Below the pieces are notes generated by a model. That model saw nothing but the letters and a program-made list of their open reading frames with translations, was not told where the DNA came from and did not search any database. Below are positions 27,696 to 37,630 of a stretch of 64,000 nucleotides of DNA, one piece after another (the first letter of the stretch is position 1; every line of letters begins with the position of its first letter). Made by a program: the position numbers and the translations under genes. The stretch lies in assembly GCA_022402465.1 (NCBI GenBank), contig JAKRSH010000033.1, positions 82,061-146,060 on the forward strand, read 5' to 3'. Source of the DNA: Leptospiraceae bacterium. Its GTDB lineage: Bacteria; Spirochaetota; Leptospiria; Leptospirales; Leptospiraceae.

Positions 27696-28496
27696 ATGAA
27701 ATTAAATTACAGATACTATCCTTTTCTTTCCCAAACTAATAATATGGGGGCAAATATTCCTAACATTGTCATACTCCATGGACTCTTCGGTTCCTCCAAG
27801 AACTGGGTATCTGTAGCCAAGCAATTGACAGAGTATGCCAATGTATATGCCTTAGACCAAAGGAACCATGGAGATTCCCCACATTCATCCTCACACACAC
27901 TTCATGATATGGTCGCTGACCTTAGTGAATTTTTACAAATGAATAATCTACAGGATTGTATTTTACTGGGTCATTCCATGGGTGGCCTGGTTGTAATGCT
28001 TTATTGTCTCTCGAATCCACCGATACAAGCCTCAAAAATTATCATCCAAGATATTGCTCCTAGGGACTATGCCTTTGTCTACGATCAAGAAGTTGCTGCA
28101 ATGAGTCTTCCAGTCTCTGAGGCTAAGTCAAGATCTGAAATTGATGAGAAGATGGCAAAGCTTGTTCCTAATACTTTTATTCGTCAATTTCTGCAAATGA
28201 ATTTAGAGCGAGACTCAAAAGGTGGTTACTTTTGGAAGATTAATGTGGATTCTATAAGTAAGTCTAGACAAATGTTTGAAAAAGAGTTTGAATCCATCCA
28301 AGGAAGCTTCTCTAATGTGAACGCCTTGTTCTTATTAGGTGGTAAATCGGAATATATAACAGCTAATGATTTAATTTTAATCCAAAAATATTTCCCACAT
28401 GCGAAGATAGAAGAAATTCCTGAGGGTGGTCATTATATCCAATTTACGCATAACGAAGAATTCATGAAAAAGCTAATTGCTTTTCTTACTTCTTAG
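27696..28496 (+). CDS. Alpha/beta hydrolase (YbfF-like esterase)
   Basis: 266 residues from the ATG at 27696, one base after the preceding stop. It has the alpha/beta hydrolase pattern: HGLFGSSKNW for the oxyanion hole, DQRNHGDSPHS, the nucleophile elbow GHSMGG (Ser), and the catalytic His in EGGHYIQF near the C-terminus. This is the YbfF/epoxide-hydrolase-like branch, usually a short acyl ester or thioester hydrolase. The 3' end overlaps the convergent symporter gene by 24 bases. Confidence 0.88.
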   Translation: MKLNYRYYPFLSQTNNMGANIPNIVILHGLFGSSKNWVSVAKQLTEYANVYALDQRNHGDSPHSSSHTLHDMVADLSEFLQMNNLQDCILLGHSMGGLVVMLYCLSNPPIQASKIIIQDIAPRDYAFVYDQEVAAMSLPVSEAKSRSEIDEKMAKLVPNTFIRQFLQMNLERDSKGGYFWKINVDSISKSRQMFEKEFESIQGSFSNVNALFLLGGKSEYITANDLILIQKYFPHAKIEEIPEGGHYIQFTHNEEFMKKLIAFLTS

Positions 28497-29939
28497 CGAA
28501 ATCAAAGTAATTCCAAAACCTAATATATATAAGCTATAAAAATTTAAGATTCCATAAGCTACTATCCATGTAAAGGGCATAGCAAAATAAACCTTACCTA
28601 AGAAGGTAAGAACTATACTGAAGACTAGGACAAGTGGAAAGAAACTGGGATGAAACTTTTTTCTTTCGGGAAGTGGAAAAACTTCTAAGAAAAATAAGGC
28701 AACCATAGGGCCAAAAACATAGGAAGCAAAGCTTAGCCCAAGTTCAACTATAGAATTTTTCGTAGTCTCATCTAGGATAAATGGAACTAAGGAAGAAACT
28801 AATAGCATAATTCCCCAAAGTATAGTGATCCAGATGGGACTCGAAGAAGATTTGAACCTCAATTTCATATCCACCTGAGTTGTGAGAGTTAAAGAATTCA
28901 ATGTGCTAGATAGTGTTGACATGGAACTTGCAAATACTCCAGCAAGAATTACACCCTTCCATGGAGTATTGAGAATATTCACTATATAGTCTGAGAACAC
29001 TCTGTTCGGTGTCGGAACAGAAGGAAGTGCATATACTAAATATGCTCCTATAGTCAGAAAGATCACAAATTGAAAAAAGACTACAAAGCCTGAGAATATG
29101 AGTGCTAATCTGCTTTCCCTTAGATTCTTGCATGCGAGTAGTCTTTGTACTAGCATTTGGTCTGTTCCATGAGAACCAAGTGCTAGTAGAATGCCTCCAG
29201 GTATGGAGAATAGAAAGTAGTAAGGATCTAATTCAGATTTGGAATTAGTGAATGTGAAATGAAAGATTTTCCATTTATCAGGTTCGGTTGAGATTAGTTT
29301 AGTTATAGATCCATATTCTATGCCCAACAATACAACTACAATTACACCACCTAAACAGTACACTATGAACTGTAAGAAGTCAGTCCATACTACAGCTCGA
29401 AATCCACCATAGGCTGAATAGAGAATGGTTGCTGTTGATAGAATAACAAGACTTAGTATGGATATTTCTTGGAAGCTCCAACTAGAAGGAAAGAGCTGGA
29501 CTATCATAAAAGAAAGAGGAAGTGATGCTGCATAAAGACGAACTCCATCTGATAAAATTCGAATGATGGAGAATAGAACGGAAAGGGTAATTTGAGATCT
29601 AGTTCCAAATTTTAAACCTACCCATTGGTAGATGCTTAGAAAATTCCCAGTCATGTATTGCGGGAGAATGAATACCGCAGAGATCAGTCTACCAATTACA
29701 AGTCCTATCGCTAAAGAAAGAAATGAAAAGTCTCCCGAATAAGATAAGGCAGGAATTCCCAAAAAGGTTAAGGTAGACGTTTCGGTTGCAACGAGGGATA
29801 AGGATAAAGCCCACCAAGGCAGATTTCTTCCGCCTAAGAAATAATCTGATTCAGAATTTGATTTGCGATTCGAGCTATAGCCTATATAAAAAGTAAGTAA
29901 GAAAAATCCTAAAATGATAAGAGAGTCAATAAGATTCAT
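28473..29939 (-). CDS. Sodium:solute symporter (SSS family)
   Basis: 488 residues and about 13 hydrophobic helices. SSS features include the N-terminal GYSSNRKSNSESDYFLGGRN, the discontinuous TM1-like SLVATETSTLTFLGIP and the SMSTLSSTLNSLT segment, which carries sodium-site Ser/Thr residues in this family. It imports a sugar, amino acid or organic acid with Na+; the substrate is unknown. It starts 5 bases after the CBS gene and may be co-transcribed with it and the UspA gene. Confidence 0.88.
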   Translation of the reverse strand: MNLIDSLIILGFFLLTFYIGYSSNRKSNSESDYFLGGRNLPWWALSLSLVATETSTLTFLGIPALSYSGDFSFLSLAIGLVIGRLISAVFILPQYMTGNFLSIYQWVGLKFGTRSQITLSVLFSIIRILSDGVRLYAASLPLSFMIVQLFPSSWSFQEISILSLVILSTATILYSAYGGFRAVVWTDFLQFIVYCLGGVIVVVLLGIEYGSITKLISTEPDKWKIFHFTFTNSKSELDPYYFLFSIPGGILLALGSHGTDQMLVQRLLACKNLRESRLALIFSGFVVFFQFVIFLTIGAYLVYALPSVPTPNRVFSDYIVNILNTPWKGVILAGVFASSMSTLSSTLNSLTLTTQVDMKLRFKSSSSPIWITILWGIMLLVSSLVPFILDETTKNSIVELGLSFASYVFGPMVALFFLEVFPLPERKKFHPSFFPLVLVFSIVLTFLGKVYFAMPFTWIVAYGILNFYSLYILGFGITLISLRSKKSN

Positions 29940-29944
29940 AAGAT

Positions 29945-30556
29945 TTATGCAAAGATATTTATTCTAGGTCTATTGATAATTAAGCGAAGAATATCGGATC
30001 TAGTTATTATTCCAATTAGCTTTTGGTTAGATGATAATACGGGCAAGCATCCAATTCTTTCATTGATCATTACTTTGGCAGATTCGCGTATTGTTGCATC
30101 TGAAATCGTAGTTAATACTCTCATATTCATTAGTTCTTTAATGTTAGTGTCTGAACTTATGTCCTCCGCAAGAGCTCTGAGAATATCTCTCTCACTAATG
30201 ATTCCAAGAAGAGTATCTTCAGAATTTACTATGGGAATATGGCGGAACTTCTTTTTTGCAAATGTAGCTTTAACCGAAGATAAAGTTTCATCCATGGAAA
30301 GAGTGAACACAGGAGAAGACATGATTTCATAAATAAATGAAACCTTATCTCCAGGTTCTAGGGTCTTCTCATTAGCCTTATACACATCCTGGGGCAGGGG
30401 ATGTATACCTGGATTTGGTTGATTCGTTGAATTTTGTTGCTGATCTACAAGTTCAGAGGACCTTTGGTTGCCATACGTTTTTGGAACTTTTATTTGGGTA
30501 GAAGTCTGCGGGATGTAGGGTTCAAGTACTCCTGTATTTACCCAAATAAAAACCAT
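29945..30556 (-). CDS. Protein with tandem CBS domains
   Basis: 203 residues. A polar, Pro/Gln-rich N-terminal tail (about 1-75) is followed by two CBS domains (about 80-135 and 143-198) with IMSSPVFTLSMDETL, HIPIVNSEDTLLGIISERDIL, GCLPVLSSNQKLIGIITRSDIL. CBS pairs bind adenine nucleotides and control a partner protein. The ATG follows the UspA stop after a single base, so translation is coupled and the two probably act together. The symporter next in line may be the regulated partner; that is inference. Confidence 0.85.
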   Translation of the reverse strand: MVFIWVNTGVLEPYIPQTSTQIKVPKTYGNQRSSELVDQQQNSTNQPNPGIHPLPQDVYKANEKTLEPGDKVSFIYEIMSSPVFTLSMDETLSSVKATFAKKKFRHIPIVNSEDTLLGIISERDILRALAEDISSDTNIKELMNMRVLTTISDATIRESAKVMINERIGCLPVLSSNQKLIGIITRSDILRLIINRPRINIFA

Positions 30557-30557
30557 A

Positions 30558-30989
30558 TTACCTAACTACAGTTACGGAGCAATGTGCGTGGTGAACAACC
30601 TTGTCAGAAACAGATCCAACAAGAAACCTACCTACGGCTCCCATACCTCTTGAACCTATAACAATCAGGTCAAATTTCCCATCTTCTGATACCTTCAGAA
30701 TTTCATCAGCCGCATAACCTTCTTTTATAGTTCTTGTCCATTGAATGGAACTATCATCAAGAATTGTATGGACTTTTTCGAATCTTTGTTCTGAGATCCA
30801 TTTAACACGATCTTTGCCAGGAGGTGCAGCATCATAGTATCCAGGAAGAGGACCAAAATCTTCTATAACTTCTAATACAGTTACTTTTGCATTAGCTGCC
30901 TTAGCTATTGCAATACCAAATTCTAGAGCTCTCTTTGAGCTTTCTGAGCCATCTATAGGGATTAAAATTTTTTGAATATACTTATCCAT
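30558..30989 (-). CDS. Universal stress protein (UspA family)
   Basis: About 143 residues with the Usp fold: [23 protein letters not shown] at the N-terminus and the nucleotide-binding [24 protein letters not shown] near the C-terminus, fitting the G-2x-G-9x-G(S/T) ATP-binding type. It may act in stress or metabolic adaptation. A GTG at 30995 would add two residues. The CBS-domain gene is coupled immediately downstream. Confidence 0.88.
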   Translation of the reverse strand: MDKYIQKILIPIDGSESSKRALEFGIAIAKAANAKVTVLEVIEDFGPLPGYYDAAPPGKDRVKWISEQRFEKVHTILDDSSIQWTRTIKEGYAADEILKVSEDGKFDLIVIGSRGMGAVGRFLVGSVSDKVVHHAHCSVTVVR

Positions 30990-31049
30990 GCTCACAGTTT
31001 CTTATTTTGAAAAACATTGTAAAGGTAAAAATCCTCCCATTCTATGAAA

Positions 31050-32891
31050 TCAATTTGAAACTGTTGGTTTGATTGCAAACTGAGGTTGCTTGCTATCTTC
31101 CAAATTAGAATCAAAAATTTGAATTGGCTCAAAGATTGGTTCAGTGCTGTTTCTTGCGAAGCATTCTAGAAAGGTTCCAAATCCTGATTCCTTACCCAAT
31201 TCCTTTTTAGGTTGCCCATCTTCAACGGCGATTTTCCCATTGACGATAACTGCTTGGATAGCCTTGTCATTTCTTCGAACTAAACGTACGAAATTTTTGA
31301 ACTCTGGAATTTCAGCTTCCACATCTTCTTCCAATTTTTCATCTAATCCTTCTGGACGAACTATCACAATGTCTGCTCTCTTGCCTATTGCAATCTTGCC
31401 TGCATCAATTCCAAGCCATTCTGCTATTTCTCCTGTTAGGCGCCATACTGCTTTTTCTATACTCATAAATGGTTTCTTAGCTAAATCTGCATCACGAACC
31501 ATTTTTAAGAGTCTTAATGGAAAATTATAATGCGCCATTCCACGCAAATGAGCACCAGCATCACTAAATCCTATCATCACATCGGGATGGCTCACGATAG
31601 CCTGAAGAGGTTTCAATCTATCATTGGCAATGACAGTATACCAACGAATATCATTACCAAATTCCGCACAGAGATCTAGAAAAGTATCCACTACATGCTG
31701 CTTTCTTTCTTTGGCTATAGAAGAAAAGGATCTTCCAATTAAATCTTTATTGGGGCATTCTACAATTTTAGAATCATTGAAATCTCTATGAAATACTCTG
31801 GGTAGAAATATATTGGTCCATTGCCTACGAAACCAGTTTCTATACTTCGTATCTTTCAGTAACTTCTTACGCTCTACCATATCTTGCAGATGAATGGCAG
31901 CAGTTCCTGCGCCGAACTCTTCGAATACTACTACATCTACCCCATCTGCATAAAGATCAAATTTTTCAGGAAGAGCTTGGTAACGAAAATCTGCATTGAA
32001 AACTTTATTTAAAATTCGAGAAAGAACACCTAGCAACCTATAGATAAGTCTGTTGCTTTTGACATCCATCATGGATATGATAGTAGTCTTTAGTTTGTTT
32101 CTAAAAATTCCAGTGCTTTCAGCCATAAACAAAATAAGATTGTATTTGGAAGATACGTTCGGTACGCCTTGGAAAATTCTGCCCCATTTGCGAAGTGTAC
32201 GATTGAAGAATCTATACTCCGACCATTTTGCAAAGGTGGAAGGGAGAGGTTTGGACCTGAATCTATCACCATCCATTTTATCCCAAATCAAAGTATTAAT
32301 ACTAAGTCCCATGAATCCTTCTTCAAGTGCTTCTTCAAGGAGCTCATTCATTTGGTTTAATTCTTTCGTTGTGGGTTTTTGTTTAGGATTCAGAGAACGA
32401 TCCAAGCCCATAACATAGGCTCTTAGGCAGGAATGTCCTAGGAAGGAAGTTACGTTTGGTCCTAAAGGAAGAGATTTTAAATGTGACTTGTAAGTTCGAA
32501 TGCTATTCCAATTCTTAACTTTTCTTAAGAGTGGGAGAACTTCTTCCCTTGGTATGGCTTCTACTCTAGAAAACATATCAGCAAGATCTTCAGGGCTGCC
32601 TAGAGCTAGGCTAAGAGAGCAACTTCCAAGTGAAACAGTTGTTACTCCATGGCGTATTGATTCTTTCAAACCTGGCGAAGCTTCAATCTCAGCATCATAG
32701 TGTGTATGAAAATCTATAAACCCAGGCATAACCCAATTGCCTGCAGCGTTGATTACCTTAGTGCCTTGGCTTGCCTTAATTTCATCTGAAGTAATATCTA
32801 CGATTTTTCCATTGCGAATTAGAATGTTTTTGTGTTTTGCGGCTTTTTCTTCACCAGTGAACACTAAGCCATTATTGATCAATATTTCCAT
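31050..32891 (-). CDS. Amidohydrolase-family protein (N-acyl-D-amino-acid deacylase-like)
   Basis: 613 residues. The amidohydrolase layout is clear: a small beta domain with NAAGNWVMPGFIDFHTHYD (metal His pair), an HGVTTVSLGSCSLS segment, VTSFLGHSCLR, a late GFSDAGAHLRGMAHY with the catalytic Asp, and a C-terminal GKIAIGKRADIVIVRPEGLD strand. This is the Amidohydro_3/D-aminoacylase branch. It is longer than typical D-aminoacylases, with an insertion between about residues 215 and 345. GGAGG precedes the ATG. It is divergent from the acyl-CoA synthetase operon. The true substrate is unknown. Confidence 0.85.
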   Translation of the reverse strand: MEILINNGLVFTGEEKAAKHKNILIRNGKIVDITSDEIKASQGTKVINAAGNWVMPGFIDFHTHYDAEIEASPGLKESIRHGVTTVSLGSCSLSLALGSPEDLADMFSRVEAIPREEVLPLLRKVKNWNSIRTYKSHLKSLPLGPNVTSFLGHSCLRAYVMGLDRSLNPKQKPTTKELNQMNELLEEALEEGFMGLSINTLIWDKMDGDRFRSKPLPSTFAKWSEYRFFNRTLRKWGRIFQGVPNVSSKYNLILFMAESTGIFRNKLKTTIISMMDVKSNRLIYRLLGVLSRILNKVFNADFRYQALPEKFDLYADGVDVVVFEEFGAGTAAIHLQDMVERKKLLKDTKYRNWFRRQWTNIFLPRVFHRDFNDSKIVECPNKDLIGRSFSSIAKERKQHVVDTFLDLCAEFGNDIRWYTVIANDRLKPLQAIVSHPDVMIGFSDAGAHLRGMAHYNFPLRLLKMVRDADLAKKPFMSIEKAVWRLTGEIAEWLGIDAGKIAIGKRADIVIVRPEGLDEKLEEDVEAEIPEFKNFVRLVRRNDKAIQAVIVNGKIAVEDGQPKKELGKESGFGTFLECFARNSTEPIFEPIQIFDSNLEDSKQPQFAIKPTVSN

Positions 32892-33029
32892 CTTAGAAAG
32901 CCTCCAATCAGGTCTTATATTTTATGAAGCTTGATAAGTTTTGTCAAGGCTTCTAAAATAAATTCTTGCAACAATCTTTGAGATACACTTCTATTGGATG
33001 ATACAAAAAATTGAGAAGGATGATTTCTG

Positions 33030-34937
33030 ATGAATAAACCTAAGGCTAGATGGTTTTATGATCTTTTGACCAATGTTTCTGAACAGTTTCCAAATAAGGT
33101 TTCTTTTCGTAAGCGTGCCAAAGACTCTAAAGATTTTCCTGGATTTACTTTTCTTGATTTAAAGACAAGAGTCGATGAACTTACAGCGGGTTTAATTGCA
33201 GAAGGAGTTTCTATAGGAGATAGAATTACTTATCTTTGTGATGCCACTCCTCATTGGATTCAGGCTGATTTGGCTATTATCACTACAGGAGCTGTTTCTG
33301 TGCCTAGAGGTACGGATGTTGTCGATGAAGATATCATTTATATAATCTCTCATTCAGAGAGTAGATTTGCCATAGTCCAAACATCTGTTGAGAAGGAACG
33401 CCTGCTCAAGTTAAAGGATAAAAATTTCCCATTTCTTGAGAAAATATTTATTATGGAAGTAGAGAAGGCAGTTGATTTGGCTCAGACAGAGGATAGTATT
33501 GAAATACTCCGGGAAAAAGGTAGGAAATATTTAATTTCAAATCCAAATGCTGTCAAAGATAGACTGAACCAAACAAATCCAGATGCTTTGGCAACCTTGA
33601 TTTATACATCAGGAACTACTGGATCTCCCAAAGGAGTAATGCTCTCTCAGACAGGTTGGATTACTGGTATAACTTCTGTTATAGATAGACTTTCCTTGAA
33701 CGCGAATGACAGAGGCGTAAGCTTACTTCCTCCCTGGCATGCTTTTGAGAGAGCTGTAGAATATGCAATCCTAGCTTTAGGAATAGAGTTCACAGTATCC
33801 AACATGGGTAGTCTTAAAGAGGATTTAAAAGATTTTAAACCCACTATATTCCCTTCTGTTCCAAGAATTTGGGAATCTGTTTATTCGGGTATCCTCGGAA
33901 AGATATCCAAGGCGGGTGGATTTAAAGAAAAATTATTTAAGTTTTGTTTGGCGGTGGGAGTTTTTTGGTCTAAGCAAAAAGCTATACTTTTTGATTATGA
34001 TCCAAAGATTTTCAAATTGAATTTTTTTATAAGTCTGATTAGACGAAAGCTCGCCTTTGTTCTCTTGGTTTTAATTTCACCTTTAAAGCTGATTGCAGTT
34101 TTGGTTTTTATGCCCATACATAAAGCATTGGGCGGAAGCTTAAGAATTTCTATTTCGGCGGGTTCAGCCTTGCCAAGTATAGTAGATACTTTTTTGTCAG
34201 CTATTGGTATAAAAGTATTGGAAGGTTATGGAATGACCGAGACTTCTGCCGTAGTTTCTATAAGAGCAATAGAGAAGCCGACTAAACTAACGGTAGGTAT
34301 TCCTATAACAGGCTATGATGTTAAGATTAAAGATGATAACAATAATGATGTAACAAGCACAGGTAAGAAAGGAACTCTCTGGGTTAGAAGCAATCAGATT
34401 CTGAAAGGATATTATAAGCGTCCTGAACTGAATGACAAAGTCTTTGATAAAGAAGGTTTCTTTGATACAGGTGATATCATGATGATCAATTACCGAGGAG
34501 AATTGATGTTTGCAGGAAGAGCGAAGGATACTATAGCACTTGCTGGTGGGGAGAACGTTGAACCCATTCCTATTGAGGACAAATTGCACGAATCTCCATA
34601 CATTGATCAAGTAATGGTTGTAGGCCATGATAAAAAGACTCTAGGAGCTCTGATTGTTCCAAATTTTGAAAATGTTAAATCACAGATACCATCTTCACCT
34701 TCAGATACCAAACTTTGGAATGATGACAAGGAAATAAGAAATTTATTCAAAAAAGAGATCACAAGCCTAGTATCCAAGCATAACGGTTTCAAAAATTTTG
34801 AACAGATTCCTGGGAATTGTTTTTATTTAGCGGCTCAACAATTTAATCCTGATACTGAAATGACAAGAACATTGAAGATGAAGCGTAATGTAATCCAAGA
34901 AAATTATCAAAAACAAATTGATAATATGTATAAATAA
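33030..34937 (+). CDS. AMP-forming long-chain acyl-CoA synthetase
   Basis: 635 residues with all ANL-superfamily signatures: LIYTSGTTGSPKGV (P-loop), GYGMTETSAVVS, DTGDIMMINYRGEL, and the hinge/lysine region GRAKDTIALAGGENVEP with a C-terminal domain. A hydrophobic stretch at about 335-365 (LAFVLLVLISPLKLIAVLVFMPIH) is like that of FadD15-type, membrane-associated enzymes. It activates fatty acids with ATP and CoA. It is followed by acyl-CoA dehydrogenase and MaoC genes with close spacing and overlap, which suggests a fatty-acyl modification or degradation operon. Confidence 0.92.
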   Translation: MNKPKARWFYDLLTNVSEQFPNKVSFRKRAKDSKDFPGFTFLDLKTRVDELTAGLIAEGVSIGDRITYLCDATPHWIQADLAIITTGAVSVPRGTDVVDEDIIYIISHSESRFAIVQTSVEKERLLKLKDKNFPFLEKIFIMEVEKAVDLAQTEDSIEILREKGRKYLISNPNAVKDRLNQTNPDALATLIYTSGTTGSPKGVMLSQTGWITGITSVIDRLSLNANDRGVSLLPPWHAFERAVEYAILALGIEFTVSNMGSLKEDLKDFKPTIFPSVPRIWESVYSGILGKISKAGGFKEKLFKFCLAVGVFWSKQKAILFDYDPKIFKLNFFISLIRRKLAFVLLVLISPLKLIAVLVFMPIHKALGGSLRISISAGSALPSIVDTFLSAIGIKVLEGYGMTETSAVVSIRAIEKPTKLTVGIPITGYDVKIKDDNNNDVTSTGKKGTLWVRSNQILKGYYKRPELNDKVFDKEGFFDTGDIMMINYRGELMFAGRAKDTIALAGGENVEPIPIEDKLHESPYIDQVMVVGHDKKTLGALIVPNFENVKSQIPSSPSDTKLWNDDKEIRNLFKKEITSLVSKHNGFKNFEQIPGNCFYLAAQQFNPDTEMTRTLKMKRNVIQENYQKQIDNMYK

Positions 34938-34947
34938 AAGGAATTCA

Positions 34948-36540
34948 ATGGCAAAATGGAATCCATTTTTAACAGAAGAAGATTCTGATTTTTATAATTC
35001 AGTCTTCGAATTTTCTAAAGATAAAATCTTTCCAAGTGCAGAGCATAGAGATGAAAAGGAGATTTGGGACCCAGAAATCTGGAAGCAAATAGCTAAGGCT
35101 GGGCTTACAGGTCTTCCTATTCCCTCTCAATATGGGGGACAGGATGCGACTTGCTTTCAATGTTGTTTGGCGACAGAAGCTTTTGCATCTGGTTCAATTG
35201 ACGGAGGCCTAGGTCTAAGTTGGTCAGCACATATGATTATTGGTTCTATGCCTATCGTTCTGCAAGGCAATGAATCACAGAAAGAAAAGTATCTACCAAA
35301 ACTTGCATCAGGCGAATGGATAGCTGGTCTTGCATTAACGGAAGCTAGTTCTGGTTCAGACGCTGCCTCACTCTTAACAAAGGCCGAAGAAGTCGATGAT
35401 GGATACATATTGAACGGATCTAAAATGTATATCACCAATGGACCTGTGGGTCAATTGTTTATAGTCATGGCTCGAACAGGAACTAAGTCTAGAGGGCCGA
35501 TGGGAATCTCTGCCTTTTTGGTTGAAAGTACTTATCCAGGTTTTAAAGTAAGCAAGGTATTACGTAAATTAGGTCACCACACTTCTACGACTGCTGAATT
35601 AGTATTTGAAGATATGTTTGTTCCCAAAGAAAATCTTCTAGGTCCACTAGGGTCTGGTTTTCTAAGAATTGGAAAAGCAACCTTAGAGTGGGAACGAACT
35701 GTACTAATTGCTGGTGTAGTTGGTGCTATGGAATATGCCTTAGAAGCCTGTCTATATTATTCAAATCAAAGAGAACAATTTGGTAAGCCTATAGCCAAGT
35801 TTTATGCGATTCAAGAAAAGATCGTTAAACTATGGTTATATATGAACTCAGCGAGACTACTTATCTATAAAGCAGCCAAAGAAAAAGACAAGGGAGCATC
35901 TCTGCCTCTAATGAGTTCAGTGTGTAAGTTGTACGCTTCTGAAGTAAGTGAAATCGCTGCAAATGATACCATTCAAATTTTTGGAGGGTATGGATTTATG
36001 AGAGAATACCAAGTGGAAAGATTCTACCGCGACATTAAGCTCGCAACCATAGGCGGTGGAACCTCTGAAATTCAAAGGAGTATTATATTTTCTGCATTTA
36101 GTTCGGAGAAAGATCCAACTTATTTATTCTCTAATTTGAATGAGATAGCAAAGAATGAGAGCTTAATAGATGAAATGAATTTAGATATAAATTATTTTTC
36201 TTACTTCTTAGATGCTTTAAATGAACTACATTTTAAATCCAAAAGTTTAAAGCATAACTCTCTTGAATTTGCGCTAACAGATATTCTTACATTTGCCCTT
36301 GTACTAGATACTTATCTAGCTTGTGTAGGGAATAAAGACACGAAATGGTATTCAAGCGAACAAAAGATTTTAGATATTCAAATGTTGATTCCGATTTTAT
36401 TTGCAAAATACCTTCATTCTTTTCAGAATTTACAATCCTATAGTTCTAAATTGGCTGAATTTAATCAGCTTAGTATGCAATGTAAATTAGATTATCATGC
36501 TGTAGAAAGATCTTTTGAATTTCTGGAGTCTAGAATATGA
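34948..36540 (+). CDS. Acyl-CoA dehydrogenase with C-terminal extension
   Basis: 530 residues from the ATG at 34948 (AAAGGAA upstream). Residues 1-390 form an acyl-CoA dehydrogenase: LALTEASSGSDAAS and YITNGP in the middle domain, GYGFMREYQVERFYRDIKLATIGGGTSEIQR in two adjoining pieces at the end of the FAD domain. The usual Glu of EGTSEIQR is Gly here, while helix G has LEWERTVLIAG with a Glu where isovaleryl- and long-chain enzymes carry their catalytic base. A further about 140 residues are helical and not recognised. The stop overlaps the MaoC start (ATGA). Confidence 0.9.
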   Translation: MAKWNPFLTEEDSDFYNSVFEFSKDKIFPSAEHRDEKEIWDPEIWKQIAKAGLTGLPIPSQYGGQDATCFQCCLATEAFASGSIDGGLGLSWSAHMIIGSMPIVLQGNESQKEKYLPKLASGEWIAGLALTEASSGSDAASLLTKAEEVDDGYILNGSKMYITNGPVGQLFIVMARTGTKSRGPMGISAFLVESTYPGFKVSKVLRKLGHHTSTTAELVFEDMFVPKENLLGPLGSGFLRIGKATLEWERTVLIAGVVGAMEYALEACLYYSNQREQFGKPIAKFYAIQEKIVKLWLYMNSARLLIYKAAKEKDKGASLPLMSSVCKLYASEVSEIAANDTIQIFGGYGFMREYQVERFYRDIKLATIGGGTSEIQRSIIFSAFSSEKDPTYLFSNLNEIAKNESLIDEMNLDINYFSYFLDALNELHFKSKSLKHNSLEFALTDILTFALVLDTYLACVGNKDTKWYSSEQKILDIQMLIPILFAKYLHSFQNLQSYSSKLAEFNQLSMQCKLDYHAVERSFEFLESRI

Positions 36541-36962
36541 TTTACAAAAAAGGAAAAACTTTCGAAGAAATTCAAATTGGAGAATCGGCTTCCTTTTCTA
36601 AAACAATCACCGAAGCGGATATTATACTATTTGCAGGAATTTCAGGAGATTTTAATCCTCTTCATATGAACGATGAGTATGCGAAGACAACGATTTTTGG
36701 TAAACGAATAGCTCATGGTGGTTTGGCTGCTTCCTTACTTGCTCCAGTTCTAGGCAACCAACTTCCTGGACTTGGAACAGTTGCTCTTGAAACCGTAACG
36801 AAATTTCGAAAGCCAACTTACATAGGTGATACGATAACTTGCACAGTTCAAGTTGTATCCAAAAATACCAGAATGCAATCAGTTACAATGAAGATTCTCT
36901 GGACTAATCAAAAAGAAGAAGTGATATGCAAGGGAGAATGTAAGGTAATACCACCTAGTTAG
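36537..36962 (+). CDS. MaoC-like (R)-specific enoyl-CoA hydratase
   Basis: 141 residues of a single hotdog domain. The hydratase-2 motif is complete: GDFNPLHMNDEYAKTTIFG with the catalytic Asp and His, then AHGGLAASLL. It hydrates trans-2-enoyl-CoA to the (R)-3-hydroxy form, the step after the acyl-CoA dehydrogenase that precedes it. The 4-base overlap (ATGA) shows translational coupling. Confidence 0.92.
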   Translation: MIYKKGKTFEEIQIGESASFSKTITEADIILFAGISGDFNPLHMNDEYAKTTIFGKRIAHGGLAASLLAPVLGNQLPGLGTVALETVTKFRKPTYIGDTITCTVQVVSKNTRMQSVTMKILWTNQKEEVICKGECKVIPPS

Positions 36963-36974
36963 ATTTTAAAAGTT

Positions 36975-37307
36975 TCAAGAATTCTCAACATAAGTTTCTT
37001 CTAGAAAATCTTTGATTTCTTCCAGCTCATAATTGTCTACAACCTCATGAAGATGTTCTTCACCTTCAGTATCTTGTTCCAATCGTAGTACGCAAAATCC
37101 GCCTACTTCTGAATGAAAGCCATCGGATTCTAGGTTGATTAAATCGAGATCACCATCTTGTATAGGTGAGGTGAGGAGGTATTCTCTATCTTCAATCGAG
37201 AAGGCATAAACAACTTCAACAGAATATTCTCTTCCTAATTCATCTGAGAATTCAATGACTTCTTTATCAGAGGAAAATTCCGAAAACGGATCATTGGGAA
37301 TTGCCAT
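36975..37307 (-). CDS. Small acidic protein, DUF1292-like
   Basis: 110 residues, very acidic. The beta-rich pattern EFSDELGREYSVEVVYAFSI followed by YLLTSP resembles DUF1292 proteins, which are small and of unknown function. The match is by eye and should be treated as tentative. The start codon overlaps the stop of the HNH gene (TAATG), so the two are coupled. It is convergent with the MaoC gene, 12 bases away. Confidence 0.7.
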   Translation of the reverse strand: MAIPNDPFSEFSSDKEVIEFSDELGREYSVEVVYAFSIEDREYLLTSPIQDGDLDLINLESDGFHSEVGGFCVLRLEQDTEGEEHLHEVVDNYELEEIKDFLEETYVENS

Positions 37308-37630
37308 TATGGTTGAAAATCTTGGGGTAGTGAATATTTTTTCTTATTATTGCAGTCTTTGCATGAGGGTACAAGATTAGCTTTTATAGAAAGTCCGCCT
37401 CGAATAATGGGTATTAGATGATCCATGGTTAATTCATTTGGCTGGAAATGATTACGACAATAATGGCAGATTCCACTCGCTTTTTTATTCTTCCACCAAG
37501 ATGTATTTTTTAATTCTTTCGCCTTTCTTCTTTCGCGTTGGATAGTTTCTTCCCCAACCATAGGAGCAAATTCTTGCAAATGATTGAGCCCTCCTATTTT
37601 CGCAGTTCTTCGTGAGTCTTTAGATACCAA
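37307..37630 (-). CDS. HNH endonuclease-like protein
   Basis: 107 residues. The HNH zinc-finger nuclease motif is complete: CHYC, then TMDHLIPIIRGG with the metal/catalytic His, NLVPSCKDCNNKK with the second Cys pair and the Asn. Such small stand-alone HNH proteins may be DNA nickases or repair factors. The TTG start at 37630 overlaps the CBS gene by 37 bases; an ATG at 37561 is possible but would remove 23 residues that look coding. It lies in a four-gene reverse operon. Confidence 0.8.
   Translation of the reverse strand: MVSKDSRRTAKIGGLNHLQEFAPMVGEETIQRERRKAKELKNTSWWKNKKASGICHYCRNHFQPNELTMDHLIPIIRGGLSIKANLVPSCKDCNNKKKYSLPQDFQP

Noticed and set aside
32927..32952. Imperfect inverted repeat (AAGCTTGA ... 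TCAAGGCTT) between the amidohydrolase and acyl-CoA synthetase genes
   Set aside because: One side lacks a base and the perfect part is only 4 bp; no second copy was found, so it is too weak to call an operator.
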